NCBI GenBank assembly: GCA_035651055.1
Contig: DASRGK010000153.1
Location: 1 to 38,595 of the forward strand
From: JAFKKF01 sp035651055
Lineage (GTDB): Bacteria > Pseudomonadota > Alphaproteobacteria > Rhizobiales > Kaistiaceae
Reading direction: 5' to 3'
DNA length: 38,595 bases
The stretch's first letter is position 1; each line of letters begins with the position of its first letter. Under the pieces are notes generated by a model that saw only the letters and a program-made list of their open reading frames with translations, was not told the origin of the DNA and did no database searches. The translations under genes and the position numbers were made by a program. This document shows, piece after piece, positions 33,597-38,595 of the stretch.

Positions 33597-34634
33597 TTAT
33601 GCCCTCGGCTGCACGGCCCGGCCGGTGGCCGCCGCCTCGTAGGCAGCCTCGGCCAGCGCGAACGTCCTGAGGTTGTCCGCCGCGCTCGTCCAGGCGGGTT
33701 TGCCGGCCACGAAGCTCGAAAGAATCCCGCGGCAGGTCGCGAGCACGCTTTCCTGCGCCACGTGCCACGGCTCGGATGTCCAGGAGAGAAGCGGCGAGGA
33801 AAGGTCGACCTCCCGCATGACGCCGCCGCTGGTCACTTCCATTTTCAGCCCCGGTTTCACGACGATGGCCCCTGCCGCGCCCTCGATCTCGAGGAGCGTC
33901 TGCGGGAACGGATCGGGCAATTTCCGGCTCTCGTAGCTGAAATCGACCACCGAGACGGCGCCGGTGGCATGGCGGAGCATGACGGTGGCGGTGTCCTCGG
34001 CGCGGACCTTGGGATTGCGGCGCTGCGTCTCCGCCGTCACGCGGTCCACTTCGCCGAGGAAGACGCGCGCCAGATCGAGCGTATGGACCCCGAGATCGAG
34101 GATGATGAAGCGGTCGACGGTGTAGAAATAGGGCTGCGTCCGGTAGAGGTCGTAGCCGGTGCGGAACGAAATACGGGCCCAGTTGGGCGTCCCGATCGCC
34201 CCGGACTGGAGGGTCTCCAGAACCCGCCGCATCGGCGTCTGGAACCGGAAGTTCTCGTGGACGGCAAGGAAGATTCCGGCCTTCTCGGCCGCTTCGGTCA
34301 TGGCGACCGCGTCCTCCCAGTCCGGCGCGAACGGCTTCTGGACGATGGTGGCGATTCCGGCCGCAATCGCGCGCTCGACCAGAGGGCGGTGCGAATCCAT
34401 CTGGGTGACGATATCGAGAAGGTCGATCTTCTCCTTCTGGAGCATCGCGCCATAGTCGGTATAGACCGCCGGCACATTGAAGCTTTTCGCCGCCGCTTCC
34501 GCCTTGCCGCGGTCAAGGTCGCAGACGGCGACCAGTTCGACCGCCCCTTCCCCGGCAAGCGACGTCCAGGAATGGAGGTGATTGGCGGCGAAGAACCCGC
34601 ATCCGACCAGGGCCACGCGAACCGGCTTCGGCAT
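33597..34634 (-). CDS. Gfo/Idh/MocA family oxidoreductase
   Basis: This 345-residue protein has an N-terminal Rossmann domain (RVALVGCGFFAANHLHSW, then VCDLDRGKAEAAA) and the C-terminal alpha/beta domain of the Gfo/Idh/MocA family. Its lysine motif reads VQKPF where EKP is usual, keeping the Lys; DLGVHTLDLARVF supplies the GxHxxD region. Such proteins use NAD(P) to oxidise or reduce sugars, inositols or related compounds; the substrate is unknown. It begins at ATG 34634 (MPKPVRVALVGCG). A BenE-type transporter gene is upstream on the same strand, 99 bases away. Confidence 0.9.
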   Translation of the reverse strand: MPKPVRVALVGCGFFAANHLHSWTSLAGEGAVELVAVCDLDRGKAEAAAKSFNVPAVYTDYGAMLQKEKIDLLDIVTQMDSHRPLVERAIAAGIATIVQKPFAPDWEDAVAMTEAAEKAGIFLAVHENFRFQTPMRRVLETLQSGAIGTPNWARISFRTGYDLYRTQPYFYTVDRFIILDLGVHTLDLARVFLGEVDRVTAETQRRNPKVRAEDTATVMLRHATGAVSVVDFSYESRKLPDPFPQTLLEIEGAAGAIVVKPGLKMEVTSGGVMREVDLSSPLLSWTSEPWHVAQESVLATCRGILSSFVAGKPAWTSAADNLRTFALAEAAYEAAATGRAVQPRA

Positions 34635-34733
34635 CTGCTTCTCCCCGTGAGACCGTCGGGTTTGTAGGCGGGCTTCCCGGCGACGGCAATTCTCCCGGGC
34701 GAAGCTCGGGCGAACGGGCGAACGCGTTCCCCG

Positions 34734-35921
34734 TCAGCGCCGCTGGAAGCGGAGGAGGAACATCAGCGCGCCGCCGGCAAGCAGTCCCCAGAACGCGGCG
34801 CCGATTCCAAGGATCGACACACCCGAGGCGGTGGTGACGAAGGTGAGCACCGCCGGCAGGCGGTCGTCCTCGCGGGCGAGCGCCGTCGAAAGCGCGGTCC
34901 CCAGCGTGCCGAGGAGGGCGAGACCGGCCACGGCCTCGATGAGAAGCGGCGGCGAAGCGACGAAGAGCGCCGCGGCAAATCCGGCGATGAGGGCGACGAA
35001 GAGGTAGGCGGCGCCGCATGCGACCGACGCGATCCACCGCCGCGCCGGGTCGGGGTGCGCCTCCGGTCCGGCGCAAAGCGCCGCCGTGATCGCCGCGAGG
35101 TTGAGGGAATGCCCGCCGAGGAAGGCCGTGGCGACGCTGCCGATCCCGGTGACCACGAAGATTTCGCCGACCGGCGCGCGGTAGCCGTTGGCCGCGATGA
35201 CGGCAAGTCCCGGCAGGTTCTGCGAGGCCATGGTTACGATGAACAACGGCAGGCCGAGCCCGATCGCGGCATGGAGCGTAAAGACCGGCGCGATCAGCAC
35301 CGGATCGGGCCATGCCGCCGCCCAGACGCTCGCCGGGATCGCCGTCGTCGCGCCGGCAATCGCAATCGCGACGACCACCGCAATCACGATGGCGTAGCGC
35401 CGAACGAAGATGAGCGCGATCGCCCAGGCCGCGACCACCGGCAGGACCGATCCCGGGATTTCCGCGGCCGCCCTTACCGGCGCGAGGCAGAGTTCGACGA
35501 GAACGCCGGCCAGCATGGCGCTCGCCAGCGGCAGCGGAATCATGCCGACGGCGCGCCCGAACGGGCGCCAGAGGCCGGCGCAGATGATGAGCACCGCCGC
35601 GATGAGGTAGGCGCCGATTGCCGCCTGGTAGCCGCCCGCCACGGCGCCCGTGGCCACGAACAGCGCCGAGCCCGGTGTCGTCCAGGCGATCGTGATCGGG
35701 ATCTTCCAGCGCAGGCTGAGGCCGATCCCGAGAAGCCCCATGATCAGGGTGATCGCGAAGAGGCCGGAGGCGGCCTCGCGCGGCGAGGCTCCGAGGGCGG
35801 CAAATCCGGCGAGCACGACGGCGAATGTGCTGCCGAACCCGACGAAGGCGGCGAGCGTCCCCGAGGCGATCGGCACCGCGGAGGAGGCGTGCGCATGCGG
35901 CGTCTTGGACAGGTCGTTCAT
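34734..35921 (-). CDS. benE: Benzoate/H+ symporter, BenE family
   Basis: This 395-residue protein has about 11-12 transmembrane segments and the BenE signatures: SLRWKIPITIAWTTPGSALF, IPLPLASAMLAGVLVELC, LIVTMASQNLPG-like FIVTMASQNLPGLAV and FLGGHSLNLAAITAA. The family takes up benzoate or related carboxylates with protons. No benzoate catabolic gene is in the window, so the true substrate could differ. It is 42 bases downstream of cckA. Confidence 0.88.
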   Translation of the reverse strand: MNDLSKTPHAHASSAVPIASGTLAAFVGFGSTFAVVLAGFAALGASPREAASGLFAITLIMGLLGIGLSLRWKIPITIAWTTPGSALFVATGAVAGGYQAAIGAYLIAAVLIICAGLWRPFGRAVGMIPLPLASAMLAGVLVELCLAPVRAAAEIPGSVLPVVAAWAIALIFVRRYAIVIAVVVAIAIAGATTAIPASVWAAAWPDPVLIAPVFTLHAAIGLGLPLFIVTMASQNLPGLAVIAANGYRAPVGEIFVVTGIGSVATAFLGGHSLNLAAITAALCAGPEAHPDPARRWIASVACGAAYLFVALIAGFAAALFVASPPLLIEAVAGLALLGTLGTALSTALAREDDRLPAVLTFVTTASGVSILGIGAAFWGLLAGGALMFLLRFQRR

Positions 35922-35963
35922 GGCAGGATCGCTCGACGCCGCGACCGGATGGCGAACGCAGTG

Positions 35964-38495
35964 CTAGCGGCCGAGCGTTTCCTTGACGGCGATAGCGAGC
36001 TGCTTCAGCGAGAACGGCTTGGGCAGGAAGTGGAAGATCTCGTTTTCCGGCAGGTTCTTCTTGAAGGCGTCCTCGGCATAGCCGGAAATGAAGATGATCT
36101 TCAACTCGGGCCGCGTCTTGCGCAGTTCGCGGAGCAGCGACGGCCCGTCGAGTTCGGGCATGACCACGTCGGAGACAACGAGGTCGATCTTGCCGCCGGC
36201 TTCCTTCATCACGTCGAGCGCCTCGATGCCGGAACCCGCCTCGTAGACCTTGTATCCGCGCGAGCCGAGCGCACGCGCCGCAAACGCCCGCACCGCCTCC
36301 TCGTCCTCGACGAGCAGGATCGTCGCCGTGCCGGTGAGGTCGGCGATCTCGACTGCCGCCTCCGCTGCGCTCCCCGCCGGCTTCTCGCCCGCCGCCGGGA
36401 TGTAGCGCGGCATGAAGATGCGGAAGACGGTGCCCTTCCCCATCTCGCTGGTGAAGAAGACGTGCCCGCCGGTCTGCTTGACGATGCCATAGACGGTCGA
36501 CAGGCCGAGCCCGGTTCCCTTGCCGACTTCCTTGGTCGAGAAGAACGGCTCGAAAATCTTCGCCTGCACCTCGGGCGTCATGCCGGTGCCGGTATCCTCG
36601 ACCTCGGTCAACACATAGTCGACTTCCGGCAGCGGGCTGTAGTTGAACGCCGCGACCTCGCCCGCCGGGACGTTGCGGGTGCGGATGGTCATCGTGCCGC
36701 CGCCCGGCATCGCATCGCGCCCGTTGACGGCGAGGTTCACGATCACCGTCTCGAACTGGTTGATGTCCGCCTTGATCGGCCAGAGGTCGCGGCCGTGGAC
36801 GAGATTGAGCTTGACGTTCTCGCCCAGCAGCCGGGTGAGGAGGATCGACAGTTCCGAGAGAACCTCGCCGAGCGCCAGCACCTGCGGGCGGAGCGTCTGG
36901 CGGCGCGAGAACGCCAGAAGCTGACGGACGAGGCCGGCCGCCCGGTTGGCGTTCTGCTTGATATTCATGATGTCCTGGAAGGACGGGTCGCTCGGCCGGT
37001 GGTTGGCAAGCAGGAGATCCGAGAAGCCGATGATGGCGGTGAGCACGTTGTTGAAGTCGTGCGCCACGCCGCCGGCGAGCTGCCCGACGGCCTGCATCTT
37101 CTGGCTCTGGGCGAATTGCTGCTCGAGTGCGCGCTGGTCGGTGATGTCGATGGCGTTGATGATCGCCACCTCGTCGTCGCCGGCGCCGTCGAGAACCGGA
37201 TTGACGTAGAACCGCGCGCTGCGGCCGCCCTTCCCGGCGATCGTGGCGTCGATCGGCGCGATCTGGCTGGCGCCGGCCGCTGCCGCCGCGACCGCCTGCT
37301 CCAGGCGCTCGCGGTCGCTCTCGCCGACCAGGTCGACCAGCCGGCGGGCGCCCATCGTCGTCTCGCCGCTGAAGAGGCGGAGGAACGGCGCGTTGGTCCG
37401 CCCGATCCGGCCCTTGCGGTCTATTGCCGCGATCGCAATCGGGGTGTTGTTGAAGAAGCGCGTGAAGCGGACTTCGGCCGCGCGCAGCGCTTCCGACACA
37501 TCCTCGCCGGGGCTGCGGTTGAGGACGATCGTGCGCGTCGCGCCGGGCGCCCCGTCGGCGGTGACCGGCACCCGGTGGAGAAGGCGGACCGGCAGGCTCT
37601 GCCCGTTCTTCTTGACGAGGTCGAGGTCGATGATGTCGGTGCGGTTGCGGCGGTCGGCGTCGCCGCCCTGCAGCAGCGCGACGCCGTCGCCCTGGACGAT
37701 GTCCGCGAGCCGGAGGGCGCCCGGCTCGAACCGGGCCAGGTCGATCCCCAGCCATTCGGCGAGCGTCGCGTTGAGGTAGACGATGCGGCCGTCGGGCTCG
37801 GCCGAGAAGAAGCCCGCGGGGGCGTGGTCGAGATAGTCGATCGCGTGCTGCAATTCCTGGAACACGGTTTCCTGTCTCGCCCGGTCATCGCTGATGTCGC
37901 TGACCGACCAGATGGAAAGCGACTGCGACCCCTGCTTCATCGGCCTCACTCCGATCCTGTACCACCGGGCCATGCGGCCATCGGCGCGGTTTCCGCCGAT
38001 CGCGGTCGCGATGCGGACTTCCTCCTCGGCCGCCCGGCCCTCGCGCATGGCCTGCGCCAGGCGGTAGATCGCTTCGGCGCCCTCGGACTCGGCCGAGAAG
38101 ACCCGCTCGACCGCCTTGATCTCTCCGGCCGAGCGCGCACCGATCACGTCGGCATAGGCCTGGTTGGCGTAAACGATGCGGCCGTCCCGATCGGTCACCA
38201 CCAGGCCTTCGCTCAACCCGTCGAGCACGTTCTTCTGCAGGCTCTGCGGTTGCCCGTACCGGCCGAGGCGAAGGAGTCCCACCGCCGCGGCAAAGAGCGT
38301 GAAGACCCCGACCACGGCGAGAAGCCCGAGCAGGCCGAGGAAGAGCGGCTGGGTGCGCTCGCGCTCGACCAGACTGAGGCCGAGCGAAACCCCGACCAGG
38401 CCGAAGGAAAGGACGATCAGCCAGCCGGCGCCCGTTATCCTTCCGGTCTGGTCGACGGATGGCCGCGGCGGGCTCTGGCGGATCTCGGTGGGCAT
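35964..38495 (-). CDS. cckA: Cell-cycle hybrid histidine kinase CckA
   Basis: CckA drives phosphorelay through ChpT to CtrA and CpdR in the alphaproteobacterial cell cycle. The 843-residue protein has two N-terminal transmembrane helices (about residues 21-42 and 50-75), then PAS-type domains (LSEGLVVTDRDGRIVYANQAYADVIG and following). The histidine is near residue 478 in GGVAHDFNNVLTAIIGFSDLLL. An HATPase domain follows, with VNLAVNGRDAMPGGG, DTGTGM and GTGLGLSTVYGIV. The C-terminal receiver domain has its aspartate near residue 775 in DLVVSDVVMPELDG and ISGYAEDAF. The length and order match CckA closely. The ATG is at 38495; upstream 100 bases hold nothing I can call. Confidence 0.94.
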   Translation of the reverse strand: MPTEIRQSPPRPSVDQTGRITGAGWLIVLSFGLVGVSLGLSLVERERTQPLFLGLLGLLAVVGVFTLFAAAVGLLRLGRYGQPQSLQKNVLDGLSEGLVVTDRDGRIVYANQAYADVIGARSAGEIKAVERVFSAESEGAEAIYRLAQAMREGRAAEEEVRIATAIGGNRADGRMARWYRIGVRPMKQGSQSLSIWSVSDISDDRARQETVFQELQHAIDYLDHAPAGFFSAEPDGRIVYLNATLAEWLGIDLARFEPGALRLADIVQGDGVALLQGGDADRRNRTDIIDLDLVKKNGQSLPVRLLHRVPVTADGAPGATRTIVLNRSPGEDVSEALRAAEVRFTRFFNNTPIAIAAIDRKGRIGRTNAPFLRLFSGETTMGARRLVDLVGESDRERLEQAVAAAAAGASQIAPIDATIAGKGGRSARFYVNPVLDGAGDDEVAIINAIDITDQRALEQQFAQSQKMQAVGQLAGGVAHDFNNVLTAIIGFSDLLLANHRPSDPSFQDIMNIKQNANRAAGLVRQLLAFSRRQTLRPQVLALGEVLSELSILLTRLLGENVKLNLVHGRDLWPIKADINQFETVIVNLAVNGRDAMPGGGTMTIRTRNVPAGEVAAFNYSPLPEVDYVLTEVEDTGTGMTPEVQAKIFEPFFSTKEVGKGTGLGLSTVYGIVKQTGGHVFFTSEMGKGTVFRIFMPRYIPAAGEKPAGSAAEAAVEIADLTGTATILLVEDEEAVRAFAARALGSRGYKVYEAGSGIEALDVMKEAGGKIDLVVSDVVMPELDGPSLLRELRKTRPELKIIFISGYAEDAFKKNLPENEIFHFLPKPFSLKQLAIAVKETLGR

Positions 38496-38595
38496 CAGGC
38501 GGCGGGCGGCTTCCCTCGCGCGCTCCGGTGATGAATCGCGCGGCTCGAATCGCTGGCGAGGATGGGCGCGAAACCCCGCGAGTTCAACAAAGACC

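Noticed and set aside
34513..38531. Two very long open frames, about 1080 residues on the minus strand (34513-37755) and 1158 residues on the plus strand (35055-38531)
   Set aside because: They overlap cckA and benE, which have clear domain content. Both long frames are Arg/Gly/Asp-rich low-complexity translations typical of high-GC shadow frames.
38496..38595. A further gene at the right edge
   Set aside because: The last 100 bases hold no start or domain I can support; they may be the cckA promoter.

Overview
This window is a gene-dense, high-GC stretch of chromosome from an alphaproteobacterium, most likely of the order Hyphomicrobiales (Rhizobiales). The evidence is gene content and order: an LdtR-type MarR regulator beside an L,D-transpeptidase, an Asp-rich (Mg-type) HemB, a Bpt-type leucyltransferase, a single bifunctional Rsh, a lepB-rnc-era-recO operon, an Omp2/RopA-like porin, a MotB/OmpA-like protein with BON-like repeats, and the cell-cycle kinase CckA. 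I saw no prophage, IS element, CRISPR array or plasmid gene. Most of the window is core genome.

Layout. 1-1975 (minus): the 5' part of an L,D-transpeptidase gene, its probable regulator ldtR with a terminator, and a DUF6163 membrane protein. 2082-6203 (plus): hemB, a small secreted protein, threonine ammonia-lyase, an RDD membrane protein and bpt. 6265-7743 (minus): a Tat-exported, Met-rich multicopper oxidase with a FixK/FNR-like box upstream. 8004-20213 (minus): a long tightly packed run, transcribed in the order rpoZ, rsh, pyrE, DUF2062, pdxJ, acpS, lepB, rnc, era, recO, a membrane hydrolase-like protein and parC. Many junctions overlap by 4 bases, so transcription and translation are probably coupled, with internal promoters. 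20445-22184 (plus): a NYN-domain protein, a family 5 uracil-DNA glycosylase and a DUF3775 protein. 22181-24959: aroE-like, smpB and dapA on the minus strand, with a small DUF4160/DUF2442 pair in the opposite direction between them. 25179-28388 (plus): a soluble lytic transglycosylase and an alpha/beta hydrolase. 28427-31663 (minus): three overlapping genes, an OmpA-domain protein with four 121-residue repeats, a 50-residue membrane protein and a membrane-anchored helix-hairpin-helix protein. 31880-32881 (minus): a porin with a strong terminator. 33408-33501: tRNA-Ser(GCU). 33597-38495 (minus): a Gfo/Idh/MocA oxidoreductase, a BenE transporter and cckA.

The observations I rate most worth checking are: (1) lepB appears to hold an internal duplication of the S26 catalytic core, the first copy having lost its catalytic lysine and GDNRDN motif; (2) the overlapping OmpA-repeat, mini-membrane protein and membrane-HHH cluster looks like an uncharacterised envelope module; (3) an isolated Met-rich multicopper oxidase sits behind a near-perfect FNR/FixK box; (4) a DUF4160/DUF2442 two-gene cassette sits between aroE and smpB; (5) an AroE homologue lacks the usual shikimate-binding serines. 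All functions are inferred by reading the sequence; no database search was run.
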